64,000 bases of DNA from Siphonodentalium dalli (GCA_032622095.1 CP136068.1:6301314-6365313); one strand, 5' to 3'. Numbered from the stretch's first letter, positions 31,206 to 44,089 are shown. Made by a program: numbers and translations. The notes: generated from the letters alone by a model not told the origin.

Positions 31206-31968
31206 GTAAATCCACCCAGGTTTTTTGGGCCGAAACCCAGGTAAAAATCTATCTACCAAGACATCCACCAACCACCAAGACCCCGCGAAACCTGGGTTTT
31301 ACCATGATTTACCCACTTGAAACTGGATAAAAACCCTGGTTTGGATAAACCTGGGTGTAATTACCCAGGTGACCACACCCATGTGTACCCTACATGGGTG
31401 TTTCCCACCAGGTGTACCCTGGTGTTTCCTACCTGGGTGTTTCCCCACCCAGGTGTACCATGGTGTTATTCACCCAGGTGTACCCTGATGTTTCCTACCT
31501 GGGTGTTTCCCACCCAGGTTACCTAGGTGTTATTCACCCAGGTGTACCCTGGTGTTTCCTACCTGGGTGTTTCCCACCCAGGTGTACCTTGGTGTTATTC
31601 ACCCAGGTGTACCCTGGTGTTTCCTATCTGGGTGTTCCCCACCCAGGTGTACCTTGATGTTTCCAACCCAGGTGTAACTTGGTGTTTTCTTACGCCGGTG
31701 TACCCTGGTGTTTTCTTACCCAGGTGGATTTCCCATTGAGATTCACCTGGGTTAGAAAACCCCAAGGTACACCCAGGTAAGGAAACACCAAGGTACACCT
31801 GGGCAGGAAAACACCAAGGTACACCTGGGTAAGAAAACACCAAGGTACACCTGGGTAAGAAAACACCAAGGTACAACTGGGTGGAAAACACCAAGGTACA
31901 CATGGGTAGGAAACACCAAGGAACACCTGGGCGAATAACACCAAGGTACACCTGGGTGGGAATACCAA
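31198..31968. repeat. inverted arrays of ACCCAGGTGTACC-type repeats
   Basis: At 31370-31735, units like CACCCAGGTGTACCCTGGTGTTTCCTA repeat in one orientation. At 31740-31965 the complementary units (AGGTACACCTGGGTAAGAAAACACCA) follow. The whole can fold into one large stem. A shorter set of ACCTGGGTGTAAATACC units lies at the other end of the insertion (51545-51870). Confidence 0.9.
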
Positions 31969-31989
31969 AGTGAAATGATGAGGATGGCA

Positions 31990-33180
31990 ATGAAGTAGAT
32001 TTTGATGGGATTCAGGGGTATTGTTATCAATGGAGTTGTTTTAGTATAATAGAACATTAAGGAAACTGATTGTGCAGCAATACAAGTTTATTGAAGGACA
32101 ACAAGCTAACTAAAGATAAAATACATGTATAGAAACACATGTAATATATACATATATAAACTCATTAAACTGCATGGGTTAAAACTTACTGACAACAAGA
32201 GTTGGGTTAAAATTTTGATTAAAAAACACTTGCAAATACCCTCTGCATACATGTATATGGTATGTTAGGCAAGTTACATGTACATGTAGTTGCAATGTAT
32301 ACCGGTACATGACATACCGGTGGACACAAAAATCATTATTTTAGTTCCAATGTCATTTACCAGAATACATGTACATGTTGTACCTTGCAACTACATCTAC
32401 AGTGAGGTAGTTTTGTCTCATTTAAACTTTCTAAATGGGTTTCTCCCTTTGAATGACATAAACTAATGTGAGTATACACATGAGCTGTGATGTGAAATAC
32501 ACACCAAAAAATTATTTCTTAGTCTGAGGACATGTTTCCTGTCATTATCTTACTGCTTACAAATATAGATTTGTAATAATGTGCTGTAATGCTCCAGAAA
32601 TAGTCATATTTTGTCCTGGTTCATAAGAACACATTATTTCTTAGTGTTAGAAGGACATGTTGCCTGTTATTATTTGACTCATAAACCCCCAAATGTACAT
32701 GTAAACAGAACATTTGGGAAAGAGACACACCATCTTTATCCTTTTTTATATTAGTAGCAATTGATCAGATAGCAAAATATGCTAAAAATAGATTTAAGAT
32801 GGTAGAGATTAAACAATCACATTAATTGCACCAACTCGAAACAGTTAACATACCCTGTAGAATACAGACTATGATCAAGGAGGGTGTCACACACACACCC
32901 CCACCCGCTTTGGTATGTGATATACATACCCAATGTTATCTGGTACTAGGATTTCACACGGCAATATAACCGGCATTCACGATTCAGCAAAAAGGCTAGT
33001 ATGCAGATATAATAGCAGAAAATTATACAAATTTTGAGTATTTTCCAGCTTAAACAGACCCAAGTGATATATGTTTATCTAGTTCAGTATAATGGCTCTT
33101 GATATGTTGATGTTTTGGATACTATTTCAGCAAATGTGGCTTCATTGGGACAGCTTGTCTGAAAAATATATTAAGGACCC
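31990..33180. other. no recognisable feature within the composite insertion
   Basis: AT-rich with many ACATGTA words. No ORF or repeat end is recognised. Confidence 0.4.
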
Positions 33181-33189
33181 CTAAATCCG

Positions 33190-33478
33190 ATACTACATTT
33201 CAGAACAATCCAACCAGTGTCCCATGAAATGGTGGATAATAAACTATCATTCCAAATTTGATTCAGATTTGATCACACAAACTAAAATTATGATACGGAA
33301 ACCAGAAATTAACACAATTCTAAGTCGAAAAAGGGCCATAACTCTCGCAAAAATGGGCGGAGCACACCCATATTCGAACTTGACCTGTATTTTGGTCTGA
33401 ATCGTCTGATAAACTTACATACCATATTTGGTTCAGATATGATCACACAAACTTAAGTTATCACCCGGAAACCTACAA
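33190..33478 (+). repeat. dispersed non-coding repeat copy
   Basis: It shares CTAAGTCGAAAAAGGGCCATAAC, CACCCATATTCGAA, TTGACCTGTATTTTGGTCTGA and CCGGAAACC with 2690-2880. Confidence 0.7.
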
Positions 33479-33501
33479 TTTTCAAAGTTTAAATGTCTAT
33501 T

Positions 33502-33878
33502 AGGCGACACCAATTTTAAGTCTGGTTTACGAACATGTGGGCTGATGTGGGGAGAAAAAAAGTAGATGCAGGAGGGAACAAAATAAAAATCCAAAAAATT
33601 GTCCCCCCAATTTATATCAAGTAAATCTTGAAATTTTACAAAAATTGTGAAAAAAAAAAAATTCCAATGAAATTCTGAACCAAACAAGACATTTCTTGTC
33701 ATGAAATACATGAAAATATGGATCTGCAAATGATCATAAGCAGAACCGGATGTGACAGCACATGAAAATCAGTACGCGTTTAAAAAATTTTGGGACAAAA
33801 AAGTTTTTTTTTTTTCATGAAATGGAAAAAAAGTTGTAGGAGGTGTTCGTAAACCGGACTTAAAAATTGGTGTCGCCT
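33502..33878. mobile_element. GGCGACACCAATTTT MITE, copy 1
   Basis: The ends are AGGCGACACCAATTTTAAGT and ACTTAAAAATTGGTGTCGCCT; the TIR extends through TCTGGTTTACGAACA. TTA on both sides may be the target duplication, which would suit a Harbinger-type MITE. Relatives lie at 44816-45184 and 47270-47652. Confidence 0.8.
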
Positions 33879-33911
33879 TATGTGTATATAACTGATATAG
33901 CTAACTATTAA

Positions 33912-34826
33912 AGGTGTTCAATCAGATTCGATGGTCCCCATATAATTAGATTCCAACAACATTTTTTTTAGAAATGCTGCTTCAGTTATCAGAATCGATT
34001 AATTGCCCAAAAATAATGCTAACCACTGTCAACTACATGTATAGTATACAATTGCCTGATACGTTATATTTATCAACATGCTGTTCGACGATGTTTGGCC
34101 TTATTATCAACACAAAGCCTTTTCATTTTAGAGTTATCCATCTTCATCCGCAATTTGGTCTGAGACTGTCGGCTCGTCAAATTTTTCTGGGCCACTATTA
34201 AGTATCGATGGTGATAAATATTAAAATATCAAAAATCGATTTATAATAACTCTGAGCTTTGATACATGTAGTTGGGTTCCTCGACTAGATTACAATATTT
34301 TTTACCCCCCCCCATGTAAATAGTAAATGAGGGGCACTTAATCGGATTATGCATCTTTAAACTGTATTTGAATTTAAAGATGCATAATCCGATTAAGGGC
34401 CCCCTGAATTAACGCTCGCACATTACTATTTATTTGGACTTGGGGTTAAAAGATATTTGGTACGAGTCGAGGAACCCACCTATCAAAGCTCAGAGTTATT
34501 AGATATCAATTTTTGAAATATACTATTTTTCACGATCAAGAATTAATAGTGGCCCACGGTCTCGGACCAAATTTCAGATGAACATGGATAACTCTAAAAT
34601 CAAGAGGCTTTCTGTTGATAATAAGGCCAATTTTTTTAGAACAGCATGTTGATAAATAACATATGTCAGGCAATTGTATACTTTAGTTGACAGTGGTTAG
34701 CATTATTTTAGGGCAATTAATCAATTCTGATACCGTAAGTGAAGCAGCCTTTCTAAATACAAATGTATGATGTTGTTGTTGTTGGAATCTGATTAAATGG
34801 GGATCATCGAACCGGATTGAGTACCT
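33912..34826. mobile_element. palindromic MITE with TTAA target site, 0.9 kb
   Basis: The ends are AGGTGTTCAATCAGATTCGAT and its diverged inverse ending GGATTGAGTACCT, flanked by TTAA on both sides. The two halves are inverted copies along their whole length: the AACTCTGAGCTTTGATA, AATCGATTAATTGCCC and CTGTCAACT segments all recur inverted. The centre at about 34340-34405 is a near-perfect CTTAATCGGATTATGCATC stem. TTAA fits piggyBac or Kolobok types. A shorter relative lies at 57738-58022. Confidence 0.8.
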
Positions 34827-34839
34827 TTAAAATGAACTG

Positions 34840-36045
34840 TATCCAGAATAAACATTTTAGACCTGATAATTAATTAGAGCATGCAGTCCCTGTTGACATG
34901 CGGTATCCGCTGGTAATCTTACCACAGTAATATGTGTTAACTGTGATAACCAAGTTAATTGTATTTACCACAAAAATTCTGAATTCTATCTAGACATATT
35001 GAAACAATAAACAAAATTTCTGGTGTGGTTACAATGTCAACTTTAAAACAAAATTCATATAAACATCGCATGAAAAATACAGCCTAACTGCAAATGTGAG
35101 GTGGACCACATTCTGCGGCGGTATAACTGACTGCGGTTGATCGCATGAACACGCCTGAATACTGCAGTAATACCCGGTGGTCAACCTTTATAAGGCGAGT
35201 TGATTAATTAAAGCATAGCTGTAATTTTACATGTATGTTCTATGGACTTTGTTGGGAAAGAGAATATAGCTGTGCGACAATGGATGATATTTCCCCACCT
35301 CAGCAGGTGTCGATTACAGACAAATATACCAAACATACTGGTAGTCTGTTAATCCTTATGAGCTAAGTTAGAAATTTTTCAATCGAAACCTCATAAAAAA
35401 AATTATAAATTTAGTTCTCAATTTTCGAACACTTCAGGAAATTGTTCAAAAATATTGTTAAAAGATGCCCATTCGATTTGACACTGTAAATATACCCCTG
35501 TTCAAGTGTTCCTGCTAATGTGCTATGATGCGGTTGGGTCCTGCTCAATTGCTATGAATTGCTCTACCCGCATCATAGAAATTCAGCAGGACCACCAGCT
35601 TCATAGCATATTAGCAGGACCACTTGGCCAGTGGTAAAATAGTTTGTTTTTCATACGGATATGTGTTTTCAAATAATCATGTAATGATATCTAACATACA
35701 TGTATATGATCCCATTTATAGGTTTTATTCATCACGGTCAGATAAACTTTGTATACAGACAGTTTTACAAAACTTAGAATTTTTATTAGGTGCTTTCATT
35801 GTAGCTGTAATTACTAGTGTTAAAAGTGTGCTCAATAAAGTTTGTTTTATCATTTATGCTCATTTGGAATTTGGATGCTATTTAATTCTGTTTATCTATA
35901 TAATTGGCTGCATTGCTAAATTTTGACTCATTTCAGTCATTTGATGTCAGTACATGTAGTTGTCCATCGAAATGGCGAACACAACCAAAGACAAATTACA
36001 AGAGGAAAGACAACAAATAAATTTGATGTGCACTAAAACAGATAA
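34840..36045. other. no recognisable feature
   Basis: AT-rich sequence with a small repeat of GCTATGAATTGC/AGCAGGACCAC at 35530-35630. The 100-codon ORF at 35624 shows no conserved motif. Confidence 0.4.
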
Positions 36046-36048
36046 AGT

Positions 36049-36206
36049 AGTGCCCTAAGAAATCGACCCCTTAACCACAGCAGAATTATGTGTAACTTTT
36101 CAGGATTTAGTCGGATATATGGCTTGTTGCCATTCATCGGAAAGCTCTCCCCGAGTTACCCGTAATTCTGCTGTGGTTACGGAGTCGATTAATTAGAGCA
36201 TTACTG
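36049..36206. mobile_element. mariner-type MITE, internally shortened copy
   Basis: It shares GCCCTAAGAAATCGACCCCTTAACCACAGCAGAATTAT at left and the inverse at right, ending CATTACTG|TA. It contains CAGGATTTAGTCGGATATATGG, the segment also found at 16141-16190. Confidence 0.75.
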
Positions 36207-36584
36207 TAGTTACAAATGTATGTATAGCCTCTTGTGAAGTGTTGTGTCACTAATAAGATCTTTAATTCACATACATGTACTATATACCGGTTCAAGCGTT
36301 TACAAGTGTCAGTCATCGAGAAACTGACCAAAAGTTTTGGTAGTATATAATATAGGCTAGCACTGCACCTGGGCTATATGTACATGTACTGTAAGTGATT
36401 ATAATGTACTATTTTTATATTCTGCCGTGAAAGTGTTGCTGAATGAAATTTAAGTTTACCCCGATATTCTAAGTCCGCTCGACTAAGATGGGGTTTTTCT
36501 CGAAAACCGATATCTGAATATAAATGTACGTCTTCCACTGGTTGGTATTCCCTCTAAATTGACTAATTTTAACTGATTAGATTA

Positions 36585-37317
36585 GCCAAGTGAATTCTAT
36601 CATAAATTACTTCCTACTTGTGCTAAAGCAATATATATATAGGACTAAATTTGACCCGATCCAACTTTCAATAAAGGCATTTCTCGCTGAATTAAAATTC
36701 AAATATGAATGCGATAAATACACATCCAGAAGCAACATGCGATATCAAGAGTTTAAAAATCGATGGCTACCCTTAGAAAATATTATTAATGACAACACCG
36801 ATTGACTTGCTGATATTCCACAACAAAACCAAATTTATATGTATATACATGTATACACCCCGATTAATATAATTATATACATAGAGCCTGGAACCCGAGC
36901 TATCTCTCAAATTTACATTAATCTTTTCCTAACTTGATCATCAAAAAGCCGGCAAGAATTTATCTGCGCCTAACTTTACTCTTTATATAACTGTATAACT
37001 GACACGCGTCGTTAAATGCACACACGTTGTGTCGCCCAATAGCCAACGGAAAAACAAACTATTTATCGCTTTACAATAACTACACCAAAAACAACTATAT
37101 GATTCAAGCATGATTTTATTAAAGTCGCCAGTGAGAAAGTATAGCCCGAGTGAAATTCACTTGGGAGCGTGCAAAAGTGAGTGCAAGAATATAATATGTA
37201 TCAATGTATCGTTAATGTAATGCTTGTGTGTATGTATGTCTGTCTCATTTTTTTTTGTTATATCTACTTCACCAATAAAAAAATTATAAAAAAAAAAAAT
37301 AAAAAAAAAAAAAAAAA
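36585..37317 (+). pseudogene. 5'-truncated LINE copy: ORF2 C-terminus, 3' UTR and poly(A)
   Basis: The open frame to 36805 reads 'YFLLVLKQYIYRTKF', 'AFLAELKFKYECDK' and 'FKNRWLPLENII'. This is the pattern at the very C-terminus of many LINE ORF2 proteins (ILxxKxYIYxxK ... Fxxx(L/I)K ... W). After the stop, about 0.45 kb of untranslated sequence leads to an A-rich tail at 37277-37317, as expected for a retrotransposed 3' end. No RT core is present. Confidence 0.6.
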
Positions 37318-37993
37318 TTAGCCCTGGTATGGAAAACTCTAACTGTTATAGCCCGATGAGCGGTTTACTGATGCCCGCCGGGGTTTACTGCCAACAGCGG
37401 TGATGATATGATGACCAGCGTTGTGCATGGCATACGTTGATCCAGGTAAGAATGCTACCATACATTCCAAACATTCATTAAATATCTTATTAATAGTAAC
37501 CCAAACTACACAAGAGACTAGTATAACTAAGATTGGGCTCGATTAATTATGTGACACTTTCAGTACTTCATTTACTAGTAGCCTGGTACTGGTGGGCCTG
37601 GCTACAGATACTTGTTTGGCGTGTTCGAGGCCTGTGGCACAAGCCACAAGGGCAGCAGAATCAATTAACATTTCTCTTATTGTAGTGTAGTACATGTACA
37701 TGAATAGTACCGGTAGTACAGCACACAGAGAGGTATATGGTGCCGGCACATGTACATGTATTCTCTCTGTTTTCACACATGTTTTTTTCAATTTAACAAA
37801 ATGAGTCTTTTATGACACATACTAAAGTGAAAGTAGGCCTACATGTATATAATGTGCACACAGTATACAGGTACATGTACTGATATATTACATTGCAATA
37901 CAGTCCGAGTACAATGATATAGCAAAATTATGCATAGAAGAATAACAACCTTTTGTACAAACAGTCCTGACAATGATATACCGGGATATCATG
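37318..37993. other. no recognisable feature
   Basis: I see no gene or repeat end here. Confidence 0.35.
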
Positions 37994-38001
37994 GTGATAG
38001 T

Positions 38002-39212
38002 CAGAGGCGAACTGGGCCAAAAAACCGGCCCGGGAAATTAATATAATACCGGCCCATCTGTTCCGGGGGTGTCCACAGTCCACCTTGTGAAATTCCAACT
38101 GCACCCACCCCCTTGAATCCAAATACATATGTATGCATAATTTCATTTGCACCCCCCCTTCAATCAGATGCAGACAAAATAAATCTTTTTGCATAATTCC
38201 ATTTGCACCTCTGGCCTAATATCATATATATTCATAAACCATGGTTCTATATATTCCCGGTATGAGACCATTCAGATATTTTTACCTGAAAAATTGCATA
38301 AATTCTAACAGCTAGCGGTCTAACTCCAGACAAATGCACACGGCTACGGACAAGAGACCAGGACACACCGGGCTGTCCATGGTTGTTCGGCCCAGGGTGA
38401 GAACATTTTGAAATCTATACAAGAAAATCGTGAATAGACTGGTATCAACTGAAGCGTTCCTATTTTGTTGTAAATTTCAATTGGGGGAGGGTCCGGGAGG
38501 GTGCGTGATATTTTTTTGGGGATTTACAGCTGGGAGTTACCGTTAAAATCTCGAGATTAACGAGGTCTTTACGTGGTGTTATATGATGCTGACAAGTTCA
38601 TTTAATGACAAAATTACGATTACCAATTTCGGCTGGTTAAACAACACGTGGCGGCCCACGTCTGGAATTTTCCCGGTCTCCTGATCGGCCAGTCCGCCTC
38701 TATCCCACCCCGAACGTCACATTATACTCATATGGGGAACCTGCAAACTTCCCAATTTAGGTAACTTCTGTCTTTCCTCGTCGGTTTTCCGATTCTCGGG
38801 TGATATATATTTATATATTGGCAGTACACATTGTCCGAAGTAAAACATTTTGCATGTGGAATAATTACCGAATCAATATATTCTTGTTTAGTGACGGTTC
38901 CAAATATGGTTACAACCGGGACAATCTCAGACGCCGTCGTAAAATGGAATTCACTTCATGAATTTATGTGAGAAGAGTGCCATCTTATTGGATACACGGC
39001 TGGTTAAGCAACGCATGTGGCAGCCCACGTCGGTTTCATTTCCGGCCCAAGTTGTGGTTGGGCGCCCAACCACATATACCGCCCGCCCCCCCAAACCGTT
39101 AAGAAAAACCCTCGGATTCTCTCTTGATAGAAAATCACGTGGAATCAGAATTTTTCCGGCCTCCGGCCCATCGGGAAATTTCCCGATCCCCCGATCGGCC
39201 AGTCCGCCTCTG
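38002..39212. mobile_element. non-autonomous hAT-type element, 1.2 kb
   Basis: The ends are CAGAGGCGAACTGGGCC and GGCCAGTCCGCCTCTG, the CAGAGGCG-type hAT terminus. The 8 bp GTGATAGT flanks it exactly (37994-38001 and 39213-39220). A further copy of the right end (GATCGGCCAGTCCGCCTCTA) lies inside at about 38691, and segments such as GGCTGGTTAA-CAACxC...GGC-GCCCACGTC occur twice, so it is a fusion or nested pair. No transposase. Confidence 0.85.
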
Positions 39213-39220
39213 GTGATAGT

Positions 39221-39680
39221 TCATACATTTGGATTTACCGAATACCCGAGTTTGTGGTTAGACCGCTTCATGCGATGTTTATGTGAATTTTTATTTTTAA
39301 GTCGGCATTGCATAGTCCTATAAAGTTATAAACCACACCAGAGAATTTTGTTATTTTCTTCTGCAATAGCAAATGTCGGTCAGTGACCAACTTATGTTTA
39401 TGCAATCGATACAATCCGGTTCTGCTTTTGATGCCAGTTCGATATTTGTGGTGTGTTCTTGTGCAAAAATATAATTCTTCTAACTAATGCGCCAAAAATC
39501 AGGTTTATAAATTTATCCATTCTTGAGCAAGAGCAACTCGTAAAACTTGTACGGTATAACATTCCAAACTGCGTATTTCTGCTATCGAACCATATGATAA
39601 TAATGTTGAACTGGACATCGAAATCTGAACCGCATTTATGGATTGCAGCACGTGATGTTGAATAAACAGTTATAGAGGAT
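39221..39680. other. no recognisable feature
   Basis: Short ORFs only. Confidence 0.35.
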
Positions 39681-39683
39681 ATA

Positions 39684-39899
39684 CAGTAATGCTCTAATTA
39701 ATCGACTCCTTAACTACAGCAGAATTATGGGTAACTATTCAGGATTTAGTCGGAAATATGGGTTGATGCCATTCATCGGAAAGCTCTCGGTGAGAGCTTT
39801 CAAATGAATACAACAAGCCATATTTCGGACTACATCCTGAAAAGTTACCCATAATTCTGCTGTAGTTAAGGAGTTGATTAATTAGCTCTAGAATTACTG
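39684..39899. mobile_element. mariner-type palindromic MITE, complete copy
   Basis: The ends are CAGTAATGCTCTAATTAATCG and the inverse ending ATTACTG, with TA on both sides. The halves are inverted copies throughout (CTCCTTAACTACAGCAG / CTGCTGTAGTTAAGGAG). It is the best copy of the family also seen at 24828, 36049 and, as an inner piece, 16141. Confidence 0.85.
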
Positions 39900-39901
39900 T
39901 A

Positions 39902-41410
39902 ACATGGTTTATAATATACAAATGTATGCTGTATGGGAAACATCAGAGGTTTACAAAGTAATAAAAACAGTTGATTTGTTCTTTATTCATGTGGTTATAT
40001 ACACATATTCTAAAAATAAATGTCCTTTACAACGTGGATCAATGAAATGCGGTTGTTGCATTTAAAATGCATTGAGGGTGCATTGTGTCACGCCACTTTG
40101 TAAATGCCTTAACGACAGCATTTAAATTAAATGCACTGCATTGGGAATAATCGCAGTCGCATTGAAATTACCGATCATTGCGCCGAAAAAGTATACTAGT
40201 ATGAACACCCAAATAACGATACGATAGTGTATAGTGTATTTTGCAATTTTAGTTTTAATTTTGTTTAATTTAAATTCACATCTGAATAATTCTGTGTTAT
40301 TTTCCCACTCCTGGTGTACATGTTCGGAATCGGACATTCATGATGTATTTTCTATTCAAAATGGAATAAACATAAATAAACACTGTTGACATTAATTGTT
40401 TTATAATCAGAATCTGAGAATCATGATTCTCATTTTGATTCTAGTAAAAAGTCTTGATTCCATGTAGAAAGTGAAACACTAACATTTTGATTATTGCAAA
40501 AAATCTGATGGATTTTAAGGCCTGCATCAAGACATTTGTTTGTGAATAAATCAAGGTAAATGTGTTTTAATATGAACGCATTTACAAATGCGTTGCTCCA
40601 AAATCGCAAAGTAGATTCGAACATGTGGTCGCTTTTCTAAGAAATTTGTGAGTGCTCTGTACATGTACATACATGTAAGTTACTTGACCAACTACACGAG
40701 GAGTCGAGGGACACAATCAATGAGGACGTTTGTTCTAAACAAAAAAATTCTTAATTTATATTATGAGCCAACAAGACAGATCGTAAATCGCTGTTATATG
40801 CCAATATATGTGGCCATCATAATGGTCGACAGGCATGACGCCAACAAAAACCAATCTGTCAGGCCAATATAAAGAAGTCGCGACTTATTGCTGGTGGAAC
40901 CTATTAAAGGCATCGTTCCATTTCGTTAATAACAACTTACATGTAACATTCACCTCCACCTCTTTACTCTTGGGCTCCAAATAAACATGCATGCACGTTT
41001 ATTATTTTTCTTGGGAAATCACCCCCCCCCCTGCACAGTGCTTATTTGGGTCTGCACGTTTATTAATATTTTGAAGCTATGAAAATTTAAATCAGCACAA
41101 ATTCAAGATTTCTATATGATTCGGATGTAAAAATGATGGGCTTTACTTTTGCATGTACTCTTGAGTGCCTATAAAAGTACAGGGTGGAATAATAGTACAG
41201 GTTGGAAAATGTCGCATAACTGAATAATAGATTAGTACAGGGCGGAATAAACGTACAGACTGGAAATATTAGTACCATACATCCCAACAAAACACACCAT
41301 CTGACTGGTTTACTGATGCCATGTGACATAAATAGTTTCGATGGATAGCCAGGTCTGTGAATATACATGTACAGTGTGCTGATCACTGTCAACAATCAGA
41401 GTTCATTTAT
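39902..41410. other. no gene; GTACAGG-type repeats at 41160-41280
   Basis: Mostly unassigned. At 41150-41280 GTACAGGGTGGAATAATAGTACAGG words recur, and 40970-41060 has CCTGCACxxTxTTATTTGGGTCTGCAC. Related text occurs, partly inverted, at 44290-44600 in the tandemly duplicated unit. Confidence 0.45.
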
Positions 41411-41412
41411 CT

Positions 41413-41790
41413 ATATTTACATACACCTGATATCTCTTCCGATGTCCCCATAGCGTTACGGTAGACACACCCCTTATTCAATGCGTTCATAAACATATGA
41501 ACGTAACGTGACGTCACTTCCAGTGTCGTTCATAGGTTTATGTACACATTGGTCCCGGAAATCACCGGGGATTGTCGGAAATTACCGACTGCTTGAGTAT
41601 CTAGTACTAGTAGGTCCGGATTTGGCAAGAAATTTGTTTCGGTCTACAATCAGTGTTTGGTTTTCCAAAAAACAAGGATTCGAACTGTCTGAACTGAACT
41701 CCATGCGTTCGTTTAAATAGATGAATAAATAGTGGGAAAGACATACAATCCTAGTTCATAATGAATTTAAGTATATAAATATAAATAAGG
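41413..41790 (+). repeat. duplicated segment, short version
   Basis: TACATACACCTGATATCTCTTCCGAT through TGAATTTAAGTATATAAATATAAATAA is repeated at 43482-44078. The later copy carries about 300 bp (about 43640-43945) that is absent here. Confidence 0.85.
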
Positions 41791-42060
41791 CCAAAAGGAA
41801 GAATACTTGAGTTTAGGGTAACATGAAGGAAAAAAACAGAGGCGGGCGGGCGGTACTTATTTATTTTTTCATTTTATTTTTCACGGGGGATAGTATTTAA
41901 GTATTCGTGCCTTCTAATCGTCTGCCAGTGTCACTCGTATAAAGCTTGGGCAAGTCATTGTCACACTAATCATTGTCATGGTAGCTTTAATCAGTTTAAT
42001 GGTGTTACAGAAGTTCAATGACATGTATACAGCATGATATTAAATGATATTATATATAGA

Positions 42061-42700
42061 ACTAGAAGTTGACCCGACTTCGTCCGGGCTTTGACCTTGA
42101 ATTGACAATTTTGAACGTCAAGGTCAGTTCGGGGTCACAATTTGACCCGTCGAAAACACTCCCCCGATAAAAGTATCCGTAGGTATCAAATTTCGTCGAA
42201 ATCCGTTAATTGTTTAATTTATTTTGAGTTAATTCTGCCTTTTTAATCAAGAGACATGATGGTAGCCGTCCCGTGATGGTACCCGTCCCTAAAATAGGTA
42301 CGTTTGTTGGTACCCGTTTCAAGGTGAAGATCACCTCGGGCGGAAAGCCCTAAGTACGTCACACAACACGCTCATGTCTGGATTCAGTCTTACACGCACA
42401 CGCCCAGATGTAATAATCACATTACACACATACATGTACGCTCTTTATCGACGACACTGCGGATACGAACGCTCTTTAACCATCAACGCGATTAACCCCA
42501 CGGTGCCAATGGCGGTAATTTTTGTGACTGGGGTGGAGAATGGGTGCTCTGACGTTCTCAGAAGCGATGCGATGCCACTTCATCTGTTATTTTACCCTTA
42601 GATAGGAAGTTTGGGCTCAATCCGACCGGCAGTTTTCGAGTTCATCGCGATCACACACACATATCTTCCAAAATATATAATAGATAAGTGTCTAGTGTTG
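42061..42700 (+). repeat. retroelement-like 3' tails
   Basis: AAATTTCGTCGAAATCCGTTAA (about 42187) and CCGACCGGCAGTTTTCGAGTTCATCGCGAT followed by CACACACA (about 42620-42660) are two tails of the type described at 385-568. Confidence 0.5.
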
Positions 42701-42709
42701 GAAATTAAA

Positions 42710-43370
42710 CAGTTTATGTTCACGCTGAAGCTCCAGGCCAAATCATACGAGTGGACATATTACTGTTCAATTTCCCACACAAGACACTTATGATATTTTG
42801 TTTATCCACCGACTCGAATACTAAGAAATTTTGCGAAATATTCAACTCAGAAGGTGAATTTAACAAGAGTTCCTCCATTGGAAATGGCACATACATGCGG
42901 CAAGGCGAACGTGACGTACAGAATTATTTTTAATCTGAGATTTTATTACTATGTCCTTTTCTGTCAGTTCAGTTAAGACGCAGGATCTATCCGCACACGG
43001 AAGTGTTTCCGCCATATTCAATCGGCAAAATATCCGGTTACTTTCGATTTGCTAGTTAATACATATCGCGTGTTTTCTGGTTTCCGCTTTCGAGAAATCG
43101 GCGAGGTTTGCCGAACAATGACGACGGAATACGAATATACTACAACAACAATGGCAGCACTTCCGTTTTTCGTGAATTGACGATATTTGCAAGGAAATGG
43201 TTTACTTGTTTAAGCTAATTCCGTAGTCGCGAATTCCTAATTACAAAAAAATAAAATGAAGTCGGAGGAAATTTTTTAAAAACGATAAAATGGAATTTGG
43301 CGGCAGGTTTTGAGTAGGGGCGGGCGGGTTACCCTAAACACAGGTATTCTTCGTTTTGGCCTAATAATCG
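42710..43370. other. no recognisable feature
   Basis: No gene or repeat end recognised. Confidence 0.35.
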
Positions 43371-43475
43371 GCGGATTCAACGTGGTCATGGGTTTTGACC
43401 GCGTTCATGCAGTTTGTTGATTTTTTTCTCGCGGTCAAAACCCCATGACCGCATTGAAACCGCCGTTCATTTCTT
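43370..43475. repeat. CGGCGGATTCAACG hairpin, copy 1 (short)
   Basis: CGGCGGATTCAACGTGGTCATGG is followed about 70 nt later by its inverse CCATGACCGCATTGAAACCGCCG. Fuller copies are at 44090-44225 and 46543-46678. Confidence 0.85.
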
Positions 43476-43481
43476 ATATAT

Positions 43482-44078
43482 TTACATACACCTGATATCT
43501 CTTCCGATTTCCCCATAGCGTTACGGTAGACACGCCCCCTTATTAAATGCGTTCATAAACATCGGACATTACCGACTGCTTGAGTATCTAGTACGTCCGG
43601 ATTTGGCAAGAAATTTGTTTCGGTCTATAATCAGTGTTGTTGCTCTGTGTTACTGAGCGTTGATGTTAAAAAAACCGCGCTTCTCAATAAGGTTTTATCA
43701 TTTTCCTTGCCGCTACAAATATACCCCCGAACCTCACAAATATATCATTATGGTAGAACGGCGTGTTTTCGATTTCTTATCCGCAGCCGAAACTTAATTG
43801 TTAGTTTCAGATATTAATCATTCTTGAAATCAACACGTCTACATTAGTTACCGGTAGGCCTACTATCTAAACAAGACATCTTGTCATATGTGTATACTTT
43901 ACTGTTAAATTGCGTTTTTTCCGTTCTCCATGAATGGATTCTCAAAATGTTTGGTTTTCCAAAAACAAGGATTCGAATTGTCTGAACTGAACTCCATGCG
44001 TTCGTTTAAATAGATGAATAAATAGTGGGAAAGACATAAAATCCTAGTTCATAATGAATTTAAGTATATAAATATAAA
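43482..44078 (+). repeat. duplicated segment, long version
   Basis: Partner of 41413-41790 with about 300 bp of additional internal sequence (TTGCTCTGTGTTACTGAGCG onward). Confidence 0.85.
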
Positions 44079-44089
44079 TAATAAACGGC

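Noticed and set aside
31317-32057. GVPWCY/QVYLGV repeat ORFs as a secreted repeat protein
   Set aside because: They exist in several frames and on both strands of the ACCCAGG arrays, as expected for tandem DNA.
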